Both the position numbers and the translations under genes were made by a program. DNA of 18,052 bases from Cochliopodium minus (Eukaryota > Discosea > Himatismenida > Cochliopodiidae). Location of the stretch: NCBI GenBank assembly GCA_024220525.1, contig JAMYWO010000557.1, forward strand, positions 1 to 18,052. Direction: 5' to 3'. The notes under the pieces were generated by a model. The model worked only from the letters and a program-made list of their open reading frames with translations. It was not told the origin of the DNA and did not search any database. This document shows positions 1 through 8,800 of this stretch, piece after piece. Numbering within the stretch: the first letter of the stretch is position 1; every line of letters starts with the position of its first letter.

Positions 1-80
1 TAAATTAAAAAAAATTAAAATAAATTAAAATAAATTAAAATAAATTAAAATAAATTAAAATAAATTAAAATAAATTAAAT
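1..80. repeat. Decamer simple repeat (TAAATTAAAA)n
   Basis: About eight near-perfect copies of the 10-nt unit TAAATTAAAA fill positions 1-80, inside the TDP1 intron. It looks like ordinary low-complexity expansion of an AT-rich intron. Confidence 0.9.
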
Positions 81-378
81 TTGAATAAAAACGAATATAA
101 AAACAAATATATTTTAAACAAAAATAAAATAATAAAAATAAAAATAAAATAAAATGAATATTATTAAAAATGAATTAAAATTAAATAAAAATGAATAAAA
201 AATAAAATAAAAATAAATATTTTAAAACAATTTTTTGAAAAAAATTCAAATAAAAATATATTTTAAAAATAAACAAAGAAAATTAAAAATTATTATTTAA
301 ATTTAAAAATTAAAAATTATTTTTTAAATTTATAAATTAAAAAATATTTTAAATTTTTTATTTATAAATGTTTTTTAC
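1..378 (-). other. Partial intron of the TDP1-like gene, reaching the window edge
   Basis: No coding signal is visible here on either strand. The minus-strand TDP1 exon ends at 379 with a GTAAAAAA donor (378-377), so this stretch is read as the 5' part of the next intron. It is nearly pure A/T. The matching acceptor and the remaining TDP1 exons lie outside the window. Confidence 0.7.
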
Positions 379-1544
379 AGAGTTAAATTCGTAGTCATCT
401 CTGATGAGGTTGGCAGTGCTGATGACAACCCTAACTTTCTCCGCGTAAAAAATGAGCATCACTTTCCCATGGCTGCAACCTTTCTCCAACAACTTTGGCT
501 CGCTCAATTTGATGTTTTTTGGGATGTTTTCGTTCTATAAAAAAATTTCTGGGTAAGAGACTTTTAAATTAAAAAATTTTATTCAAGATTTTTTTTAAAA
601 GATTAGTAAAAAAAAAATTGGTCAAAAAAATTTCGTCAAAAAAAATTTATTCAAGATTATAAAAAAAATAATTAAAAAATTTATAGTTTCAAAAAATTTA
701 TTTCATTAAAAAAATTATTTCTTTAAAAAAATCGTTCATTAAAAAATTATTTTTTAAAACATTATTACTAAAAAAACTTTTGATTTAAAAAAATTTCAAA
801 AAATTTCAAAAAAAGATCATAAAACAATAAAAAAAATTATTTCATTCATAATATTAGTCCAAATGTTGATTTTTTAAATTTTTTTTTTACAGGATAACCA
901 GCTACGGAAATCATCATGGGAACATAAAGCAAGAGAGGCACACATCTCAACAACCAACCAAGATCTAAAACGAAAGTGGACATAAATACGTAAGTGGGCT
1001 TCTCTGCGAGGAAGAGTGACCTCACGTTGATGGCTCCCTCGTTGAATTTGCTGTTGAATGAGGTGATTGTGTTGAGGTAGAAGCTGTGTGAGATTGGATT
1101 CACCAAAGGAATGTGTGGTTTTTTGGTTTTGTTATTTTTGAAATCATGAATGGTTTTTATATTGTTTTCATTATTAATTTCATTTTTATTATTATTATTA
1201 TTATTATTTTTTATTTTATTATTTATTTTATTTTTATTTTCATTCTCCTTTATCATATCCCTTTTCGCATCATATATATTGAATCCATTCTTCCTCTTAT
1301 CATTATTGGATGAGATGAGATGATTATTATTCTCTTTCTCTTTCATAATGACCACATCCTCTTCATCAATCACTCCATCATCTTCTACCTCCTTATCATA
1401 ATAATTTTCAAGAAAGATTTGGATGGCATCCTCCATATCCTTCGAATCCCTAATCGTATTCATGAGATGTTTCTCATTAAACTTGTCCATCCCTAATATC
1501 TCCTTCAATTTGCTCTTCAATTCCTTCACATCTATCTTTTCCAT
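379..1544 (-). CDS. TDP1: Tyrosyl-DNA phosphodiesterase 1 homologue, 5' part (two exons)
   Basis: TDP1 belongs to the phospholipase D superfamily and hydrolyses stalled topoisomerase I-DNA 3'-phosphotyrosyl links in the nucleus. Exons are 1544-891 and 534-379, joined in phase 0 (TAT CCT|GTAAAA ... TTATAG|AAC GAA). Residues 1-50 are helical and UBA/CUE-like, ending in AIQIFLENYYDKE. Residues 80-145 are Lys/Asn-rich linker. From about 147 the TDP1 fold begins (NPISHSFYLNTI, then a motif like FVLDLGWLL). Exon 2 carries the first HKD motif, CSHGKVMLIFY, followed by VVISTANLI: H240, K242 and N260, with the same K-to-N spacing (18) as the human H263/K265/N283 triad. The second HKD half is beyond the left edge. 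The start at 1544 is the first ATG of the open exon. The family call rests on these motifs read by eye. The N-terminal UBA-like reading is weaker. Confidence 0.85.
535..890 (-). other. TDP1 intron 1
   Basis: This 356-nt phase-0 intron has donor GTAAAAAA (890 downward) and acceptor TTATAG (ending 535). The content is A/T-rich with no open frame of note. The phrase TTTATTCAAGATT recurs twice, suggesting a small internal duplication. Confidence 0.75.
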
Positions 1545-2074
1545 CTTTGCTTTTTTATTGTTTATCTTGATGGGAGAATCAGTCAGATCTATAACCGTTT
1601 TATTTGGAAATATCTATCAAATTTTAATTTATCAATTAATTATTTTGTGATAAAATTTAAGATATAATTGATAGGATTCTACATTATTGTTGTTTCTGTC
1701 ATTCTCTATTTCTCCTTTCCTTTTCTTGTTTGAATTATTTTCGTACATTTTTTTTTTATTGCGCCAAAAATAAACTCCCAATTCAATTTTGAAAAATCAA
1801 TTGTGATCTTAGTTGATTTAATTTTTGGTAAAAGTTGGGTTGTTCGATCAAAAGATTTTTTAAATTCTTCAAAAATCGGAAATAATCGCAATTTTTTTCC
1901 ATTCCTCCTCCTTCTTTCTAAAAATCCTTTGAACTTTGATTAAAACGAAAGGGAATTTTTATATTTGAACGAAACTTCTCATCTTTTCCAAATTATTCCT
2001 TTCTTTTTGAAAGAGAAAAAACTAAAGTATAAAGTAAAAATATTCCGACTTGAGAAAATAAAATAATAAAAAAA
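1545..2074. promoter_or_regulatory. Divergent intergenic region between the TDP1 and OSBP genes
   Basis: The 530-bp spacer separates the two outward-facing ATGs (1544 minus, 2075 plus), so it must hold both promoters and 5' UTRs. It is less extremely A/T-rich than the introns and has several pyrimidine tracts (about 1690-1730 and 1895-1920). One GC-rich island, GCGCCAAAAA at 1761-1770, stands out. A 61-codon minus-strand open stretch (1706-1891) has no recognisable features and I do not call it a gene. Confidence 0.6.
1761..1770 (-). promoter_or_regulatory. E2F/DP-like binding site (TTTTTGGCGC)
   Basis: On the minus strand the sequence is TTTTTGGCGC, an exact match to the TTTSSCGC E2F/DP core. 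It lies 217 nt upstream of the TDP1 start codon. GCGC is rare in this AT-rich spacer. E2F control of DNA-repair and S-phase genes is established in animals and plants. Its use here is inference. Confidence 0.4.
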
Positions 2075-4770
2075 ATGACTGAAGAGAAAAGGTAATCTAA
2101 CAAAAAAAAAAATCTTTCTACAAGTTTAATGAATCCCTTTCTAGATTAAATTGCATGCCTTGTAAAAAGAAATTAAAATTTTTTTTTTTATAACGGAGCT
2201 AATTTCAAAATATATTTTTCCTTAAAGGTACATATCCTGAAACTGGAGGATATCATTTTACAAACATTGAAGATATAGTCTCCAAACAAAAACAGTAAAA
2301 AAAAAAAAATAAAATAAATTTTCCTCTCAGTCAAATTTAACGTATAATTTATAAAATTTTGAAAATAGGGCTGTATGGGATATGATCAAACAATTTGGAC
2401 AAGTTATCATATCAGGTGGAAAAACCGTATCATTGACCAGCGTATCTTTACCTGTCTATCTTTTTGAGCCAAGAAGTTATTTGGAGAGAATCACGGACAA
2501 TTGGTGCTATCTCCCTCATTTCATGAAGAAGGCCAGTGAAGCCAAGGATGCATTAGAGAGATTCAAATGGATTGTGGCCTTTATGATCTCGAGTCTCCAT
2601 AACACATGCACCCAATTGAAACCATTCAATCCTATCTTGGGTAAAATTTGTAACAAATTATTCAGATAGAGTTTTATAAAGAATTTTCAATACAAAGAGA
2701 ATAACAAATTATAAATTATACATCATCAACTTTCTATAAAAAAAATCTAATATCCAACCTTTCATAATAATTATTATCATTTGTATCATTTGTATTGAAA
2801 AAAATTAGAATGTCCAAAATTTACAACTTTGTTAGCGGATATAAATTAATTACTAACAAAATTTAAACTGTTGTAAAATTTTGAATATCTCTAGAAAAAA
2901 ATAACAGAATATATATTAATCTTGTTCATTATTGCTTATTGTAAAAAAAATTTTTTCTTGATGGAGATGATTATTGTTGGATTTTAAAACATATTACATT
3001 TTGAAATTTCATCATCTAATTTTTATTAATAAATTAATTTAAAATCAAATTTCTGATTGAAACTTGAATTCTCAATTATCATTGAAATGAGAGAATTTAA
3101 AGTTGTTTTTATTTTTAAATAAAGATAAAAAAATTGAATTCATTTTTTTTTTGAAAAAACAGGAGAAACATACGAAGCATCATTCGAAGACGGAACACAA
3201 ATATTCATGGAACAATCTTCCCATCATCCACCTGTTTCCAACTTTGAAGTTTTCCCGCCAGACCACAGTTGGAAAATGTACGGACATGCCGAAGCCACCG
3301 CCCAATTTGGAGCCAACAAAATCACAGGCAGACAAGTCGGTCCTGTTTTTATTGAGTTTCAAGACGGTTCCAAAGTTGAGTTTGAATTGCCTTCGTAAAA
3401 TTTTTTTATTAGATTGAATTTTTTTTTTTCGTTTATTGTTTATTTTTGTTGTTTATTTTTTGTTTTTGATTTTATTTTTTGTTTTTGATTTTATTTTGAT
3501 TTTTTAAATTTTTTTAATATTTTTTTTTTGATTTTTAATTTTAATGGGATCTTTTAATTATATTTTAAATTTTTTATTTATTTTTACTATTTCTTATATT
3601 TATTATTTATTTTTTATTTTTCATTATTTTTTTCATTCATTTTTTATTTTTTTAATTATTTTTTTATTTATTTTAATTTTTATTTTTTATTTTTTTTATT
3701 CATTTTATTTTATAAAAAAAAGAGTCGTGATCAGTGGATTTTTGTTTGGGGAAAGAATAATGGAGTTCATAGAGACATGTCGTTTCAGAGATGTCACCAA
3801 CAAACTCTCAATAGATGTGCAATTCGCCCCTGCTCCTCCCTAGTACTGGACTCTCTGGTTCACTACCAAAAGGTAATCTCAAATTAATTAAAATGAAAAT
3901 AAAAATAAAAATAATAAAAATAAAAAAATTTAATATGAAAAATTTTTAAAATAATTAATGTAAAAATAAAATAAACTGAATAAAATTTAATAATAAAATT
4001 AATAAAGAATATTAAATTTAAAAAAACAATAAAAATAAAAAGAAAATAAAGAATTAAATATAATTTGAATAAGAAAATTAAAATTAAACAAAATAAAATT
4101 AAATTATAATTTGAAAAGAAAATTAAAATTAAAATTAAAATAAAATTAAAATTAAAATTAAAATTAAAAATTAAATTAATTAAAATCAATTTTAAAATTA
4201 AAATTATTTATTAATAAAAAGCCACCTTCGATTATGTAACAGGAAATATTACCCAAACAACAAGTGAAAAGGAGAACCAAAGGAAGGAGACAAGGTGATT
4301 GTTGACGGGATCCTGGCTCGGTTGTGTAAAGTTCGACAATGAAGTGTTTGGGACTGACAGACGAAAATAATGGTCTTTTGAAGAAATATCCAATCATTCC
4401 TTCTAATGATCCTTTTACCTTCTGATTCAACAAATTTTTTTTTATTTTATTTATTATTTTATTTATTTTTATTTTTATTTTTTTATTTTTTATTTTATTT
4501 ATTTTATTTATTTTTTATTTTTTATTTATTTTTATTTTTATTTTTTATTTTTATATTTTATTAATTTTATTTTATTTTATTTTTATTTATTTTATTTTAT
4601 TTTATTTTTATTTTATGTTATTTATTAATTTTCTTCTTTTAGATTTTTAGATTTGATTTATTTGGAAAAAAGAGAACACACCAAAGTCTCAGGAGTGGAA
4701 GGGAATCCTTGAGGTCACAAAGAAAAGAGGAGAAGGAGAAAGGAAACACGCAAAGACCGTGTTGTTTTAA
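2075..4770 (+). CDS. Oxysterol-binding protein-related protein (ORD only); 3' half frame-disrupted, possible pseudogene
   Basis: OSBP-related proteins move sterols or phosphoinositides between membranes at contact sites. Exons in perfect phase are 2075-2091, 2145-2161, 2228-2294, 2369-2640 and 3163-3394. They encode TYPETGGYHFTNIEDIVS, VSLPVYLFEPRSYLERI, KPFNPILGETYEASF and the family signature EQSSHHPPVSNFEVFP. Exon 6 (3723-3872) continues with SGFLFGERIMEF but meets TAG at 3841. Dropping one C in the CCTCCC run (3835-3840) restores GLSGSLPK and the phase into exon 7 (from 4222, FDYVTGNITQ). In exon 7 the frame must shift near 4281-4288 to reach GDKVIVDG, again near 4304-4310 to reach SWLGCVKFDNE, and again near 4355 and 4412 to reach LPSDS. 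No GT donor follows 4430. The last exon (from 4643, FLDLIYLEKREHTK) needs one more shift near 4685 to read SQEWKGILEVTKKR and stop at 4770. At about 360 residues it would be a minimal Osh4-like ORD with no PH domain or FFAT motif seen. Either it is a decaying gene or the 3' half is locally mis-sequenced. Confidence 0.8.
2145..2161 (+). other. 17-nt coding microexon of the OSBP gene
   Basis: The acceptor CCCTTTCTAG (to 2144) and donor GTAAAAAG (from 2162) bracket 17 nt. The ATG exon (2075-2091) ends in phase 2 and the TYPETGG exon (2228) needs phase 1. Inserting exactly these 17 nt repairs the frame with no stop. It encodes LNCMP plus split codons. This is inferred from phase only. Confidence 0.6.
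2641..3162 (+). other. OSBP intron 4 (522 nt)
   Basis: A phase-1 intron with donor GTAAAATT splits NPILG from ETYEAS in the family motif. Its composition is more mixed than that of other introns here. It contains an 8-bp inverted repeat (TTTGTTAG 2828-2835, CTAACAAA 2853-2860). The right arm overlaps TACTAAC (2851-2857), which matches the yeast branch-point consensus but lies about 300 nt from the acceptor. No RNA gene could be supported. Confidence 0.7.
3395..3722 (+). other. OSBP intron 5 (T-rich)
   Basis: A phase-2 intron of 328 nt has donor GTAAAATT at 3395. Its body is almost wholly T with scattered A, including TTTTTGATTTTATTTT repeats around 3466-3500. The acceptor AAAAAG at 3722 follows a short A-run that interrupts the T tract. 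Confidence 0.7.
3873..4221 (+). other. OSBP intron 6 (A-rich)
   Basis: A 349-nt intron starts GTAATCTC and ends TTAATAAAAAG. Unlike the T-rich intron before it and the T-rich tract after exon 7, its coding-strand bases are A-rich (AAAATAAAA and AAAATT units). No pyrimidine tract precedes the acceptor. No gene is seen in it. Confidence 0.6.
4431..4642 (+). other. T-rich former intron of the OSBP gene without a recognisable donor
   Basis: A (TTTTA)n-type tract of about 200 nt ends in a good acceptor, TTCTTCTTTTAG (to 4642). At the expected 5' border (TCAACAAATTT, about 4427-4437) there is no GT. The first GT in the tract is near 4617. The intron therefore seems to have lost its donor. Confidence 0.5.
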
Positions 4771-4774
4771 CCAC

Positions 4775-4810
4775 AACTACCACCACCGAAAAGAAAGGTT
4801 GGTGGTAGTT
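4775..4810 (+). terminator. 11-bp hairpin followed by a T-run after the OSBP stop
   Basis: AACTACCACCA (4775-4785) pairs perfectly with TGGTGGTAGTT (4800-4810) across a 14-nt loop, and about eleven T follow. It starts 4 nt after the TAA at 4768-4770, between two convergent genes. The shape resembles an intrinsic terminator, but this is eukaryotic DNA. A 3'-end, RNA-stability or RNA polymerase III stop role is only possible. The GC content of the stem stands out from its surroundings. Confidence 0.45.
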
Positions 4811-4942
4811 TTTTTTTTTAAAATCCAAAAAAATTTTTTCAAATAAGTAAATAAAAATTAAAATTAAAATTAAAATATTTTAATTAATTTAATTAATTTA
4901 TTTCCTCTTTTTTTTCTTCTTTTTCATTTTTCTTTTTCCTCT

Positions 4943-5789
4943 TCATTTATTTTCTTCTTCAGATCCTTTGTCTTCATCTACAATTTCCCCTTTACCTTCT
5001 GGTTCATCTTTATCCTCAACATTTTCTTCTTGAATAGTCTTTGTTTCATTTTCAATTTTCTCAAATTTGTTATTTACTTCACCTTTCTGAATATCCTTCT
5101 CTTTGTACTTTCCAAATTCATTTTCAAGGTTATTTTCTGTTTGGAATTCTTTTTCTTCCTCTTCTTCATCGTTTGAATTAAAGTCTTTTTTTTTATAAGT
5201 TTCACTCAAAATCTTTTCACTTTTGTTCTCCTCATTTTCAACTATCTCCTCATTTTCAACTATCTCCTCATTTTCTTCTAAATCTATTTTAATTTCTTTT
5301 AACTCCAATTTAACTTCAATATTTTTTTGCTTTTCAACATCAAAACTTTCTCCATTTGTTTCTTTTTCAAGATAATCATTTTCTTCAATAAAATCATCTA
5401 AACTCAAAAGTTTTTTATTTTTAATCTTGGGGAAAAGAGGATTATTTTTTTTTTATTTTTCATTTTGTTTACTTTGGTATCGATGTTTCTTTCTTGATTG
5501 TTCTGATATTGTTTCAATTTCTTCAATCCTTCCATCAAAATTGATATATAATATTTGTCCATCTTATAATTCACCAAATGTTGATGTGTTAACAACAAGA
5601 GATGATGAATGGAGATGATTCCCTTCTGTAAATAAATCAAAATTGAAACACAAACAATTTTTTTTGTTCGGGTATGACCTTTATAAAAAATTGATAGAAG
5701 ACATCACGATCATCCTCGTCCAAATCCAATGATTTTGTAAAATTCCAAATATCTTTATTTTTCTGTTTTTCAATTGCAATATTACCCAT
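4943..5789 (-). CDS. Small protein with helical head and highly acidic Glu-rich tail (function unknown)
   Basis: Three exons, 5789-5679, 5625-5473 and 5425-4943, join in phase 0 through introns of 53 and 47 nt (GTCATACC...TTTACAG and GTAAACAA...CCCCAAG). They give 248 residues. Residues 1-88 contain aromatic and leucine-rich helices (DIWNFTKSLDLDEDDRDVFY, then IHHLLLLTHQHLVNY). From about 95 (SLDDFIEENDYLEKE) the chain is mostly Glu, Lys, Asn and Asp with no fold, including ENEEIV repeats. Met-Gly-Asn at the start could be myristoylated, but residue 6 is Ile, not the usual Ser/Thr. It lies convergent to the OSBP gene and 107 nt after the F-box gene on the same strand. I do not recognise the family. 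Read without the second intron the frame shows TAA codons, which are intronic in this model. Confidence 0.6.
5228..5275 (-). repeat. 18-nt tandem repeat coding ENEEIV units
   Basis: The plus-strand unit CTCCTCATTTTCAACTAT occurs at 5228-5245 and 5246-5263, with 12 nt of a third copy to 5275. The unit is a multiple of three, so it lengthens the acidic tail in frame. Confidence 0.85.
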
Positions 5790-5896
5790 TCAATAACTTG
5801 ATATTAAAGTTCAAAATTTTTTTTATTATTTATATTTCAGTGAAACAAAAACATTTTAAAGCTAAATAAAAAGCAAAGAAAGATCCTATTCTATAA
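5790..5896. other. Short intergenic gap between two minus-strand genes
   Basis: These 107 nt hold the 3' end of the F-box gene and the promoter and 5' UTR of the acidic-protein gene. They are A/T-rich. No defined motif can be supported. Confidence 0.5.
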
Positions 5897-8800
5897 TTAC
5901 AAATACTCCAGATCATTCCAATCTTTGATCCCATAATTTTCAGAATTAAAAAAATGGATGGTTTTCTTAGTATCTAAAAAAAAAATAAATAAAAAAAAAA
6001 TAAAATTAAAATTAAATAATTAATATTAAAATTAAAAAAAAATTAAATTAAAATTAAATTAAATTACTATTCCCAATTTTCCCATTAATTTTTTTCTCGT
6101 TTAATAACCAAACAATAGTTTCTCTACAATGATGTCCAGGAAGAACGGATTTGGAAGAGAGGATGAACATGACAAAAGTGTTCTTGAGTTTGTCAACAGA
6201 GTTCCAGTCGAAAGAGGGAAAATAGTGGTCGACAAGCTTGAGAACGGGTAAAACATTAGTATCCAAATTAGAAATGTAAGAAGGGTTTCCCAACAACATG
6301 AAAATGTTTTCGGGGGTTATTTCGAAAGTCTCTATTTGAAGGATGTTGGAGAGATTATGGTGAAAACTGGGGAATGTCAACTTTAAACTCAAATCTTTTA
6401 AAAATAATTAAATAAAAAAAAATGTAATCAATAAAAAATAAAATATTTGAATATTTTAAAAAAATAAATAAAAAAATAAAATAAAATAAAATATAAAATA
6501 AATTGAAAAACTTAAATTTAAAAATAATTTTTTAAAAAAAAATGTAATCAATAAAAAATAAAATATTTGACTATTTAAAAAAAATAAATAACAAAATAAA
6601 ATAAAAAATAAAATAAAATTGAAAAACTTAAATTTAAAAATAAAAACTTTTATAAAAAAAAGTAAAAAGATTTAGAACTTTTAATGAACAAATTTAATAA
6701 TGTTCGAAAAAAAAAAAAATTTAAATTTAAAAAATTTTTTAAAATATTTTTTTTTACCAAAAAAATTTTGAGAAAAAGTTTTTTCTTTTAATTTTTGAGA
6801 AAACTCTTTTGAGAAGTTTTTCTTCAAGAAACAAATACATTCCTTACTCCAAGAATTAAGAACAGCAATGTCCAAAAGATTTTCACCGCCAAAATTAGAG
6901 AAAGTGAGTCCACAATCCAACAAAATTTCCAAAAGAAGAGGATCCACATTCCTTGCTCTGGCGGGAAACAGGATCTTGCCGAGGAAAGATTTGTTTTCGG
7001 AGATGTATTGAAAGAATGAGTGGATTTCTTTGTTGTTTGCTCTGTTGAGAAGATTTTCGAGGGACGATCCCGTTTCGAAGAGTTTGTTGTCGAGTTGGTT
7101 TGATTTTGTGTAGTGAATCATGTATTCTTGAATGGTACTAAGATCGACTAAAGAAAAATCATAAAAATTTTTTTTTTTTTTAATAAAAATAAATTAAAAA
7201 ATTTAAAAAATAAATTAAAAAATATAAAAAATAAAAAAAATAAGAATAAATGAGTTTGAATAAATTAAAATTTTTTTTTTTACTTTTTTCTTCTCGAATT
7301 AAATGATCTAGAGCGAGTCCGTCAAATGAATAACCAATTTTGTTTGTCTCTTGAATTGCATAATCAGTTTCGTTGTTTTTAAGGGCATGTTTCAGGAAAT
7401 AAACAAAAGAAGACTTTGGACAAACTGCACCTTTATTTTTAATAAAAAATACAAATAATTATAAAAAAAAAAAAATTGAAAAAAATTAATGATTAAATAA
7501 TAAAAATTTAAAAATAAGAAAAACAACAAAACAACAAAAAAACTAAAAAAAAAAAAAATTAAAAAATTAAAAATAAATAATCAAATGAATGATAAATAAA
7601 AAAAAGAAACATTTTTGAAACCTCTTTTGACAAGTAAATAAATGACAGATTGATCATTATAATACTTAAGATAAGAATAGTCAATCAAGTTTAAATCCAA
7701 ATTAAACTCTTTGATGAACAGATCAATCAACTCATTCTTCTTCGAAAAAGAATGCCTCTCATCAGAAATGAAGCAAAGAGATACTGAAGGTATTACTATT
7801 GATTTATAATTAAGTAACATTGAATGGCACATTCTAATCAAATCAAAATCACCATTTAAAACAGAGAAAAAGTAATTTTCAAAATTAGTAGGGAAATTGA
7901 ATCCCATTTCTATTATTTTCTTCAAAATTTTTTCTTGTCCAAAGTAAAGTAGCACATTTGAAATTCCTATCTTACCAGAACGAAGAGATTCGCTGATGTT
8001 TTTGTAGTAGTGAAAGAAAGTGTAAGACGCGTCTGTTAGGGTCCTTTTTCTCCATTGTTCCACTTGTTTCTTTGTGAAGTATGCTTTGAACCTCTCAGAA
8101 ATATTTATTCCATCGCCCGAAGCAAATGGTTCGGACCTAAAAAACAAGATTGTGAGATTAATTTAAAAATTTTATGTGGATTAAATTATTTGTTTTCAAA
8201 AAATTTATTTCTATTACATATTTTAGTTTTAAAATTTTTTAATTTTTTTTTTTCCCATTTATTTTTAATTTTAAAAAATTTTTTTTCGATTGAATTTTTT
8301 TTACCAATGCATTAGATCACTATCATTTGAAATTTCTGCTAAAAACAACTTTGAAGATCCTAGTTTCTGGATTATTTCAAGGAATTTGATGATGTATGCT
8401 TCTTTCCAATTCAAGATGATCATGTATACCAAAAGATGTTTCAGCTTTAAAAGTTTCTTGGATCTGTGGAGTGGATATTCAAGTTCAAGTTTTTCTTCAT
8501 TATGGATGATGTCTTTGCAGAGGGTCACAAGATATTCAAAACAATTTATTGAATTGCTCAGGATACAGGTATGGATCAAACTGAAATTGGTATCTATTCT
8601 TGTAGGATTGTTGTTTTCATATTTGCTTGGCCATACAGTTATAAAGATATTGTCTATATTTTTTGAACAGTATGATAAAATTGTTTAAATTGCAAAAGAT
8701 GATAATGTGATAGATCATCCTATTGCTCAATAAACATCTATGCATTCCATAATTTAATAGAATTATAATTTATTCTCAATGATATTGACAGATAAGAATT

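Noticed and set aside
1706-1891. 61-codon minus-strand open frame between the TDP1 and OSBP genes
   Set aside because: It has no recognisable motif or domain, no support from splice signals, and sits in a promoter-sized spacer.
2940-3060. Possible box C/D snoRNA in OSBP intron 4 (TGATGGA-like box C and CTGA box D)
   Set aside because: The boxes are imperfect, there is no terminal stem, and such words are common by chance in this sequence.
3814-3843. A possible 27-nt intron (GTGCAATT...CCCTAG) that would remove the OSBP stop
   Set aside because: It is GC-rich, far shorter than any other intron here, and would delete family-like sequence (VQFAPAP) while leaving exon 7 in the wrong phase.
3884-4189. 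Long minus-strand open frame in the A-rich intron
   Set aside because: Its product is only Phe, Ile, Leu and Asn from A/T repeats, so it is a composition artefact.
5404-5640. In-frame TAA codons in the acidic-protein region, hinting that TAA/TAG might encode Gln
   Set aside because: A 47-nt intron with GTAAAC...CCAAG in matching phase removes the stops, and thousands of other spliced codons in the window contain no TAA, TAG or TGA.
8055-8688. Plus-strand open frames of 86 and 132 codons
   Set aside because: They are antisense shadows of the F-box gene exons, whose minus-strand splice phases close exactly.
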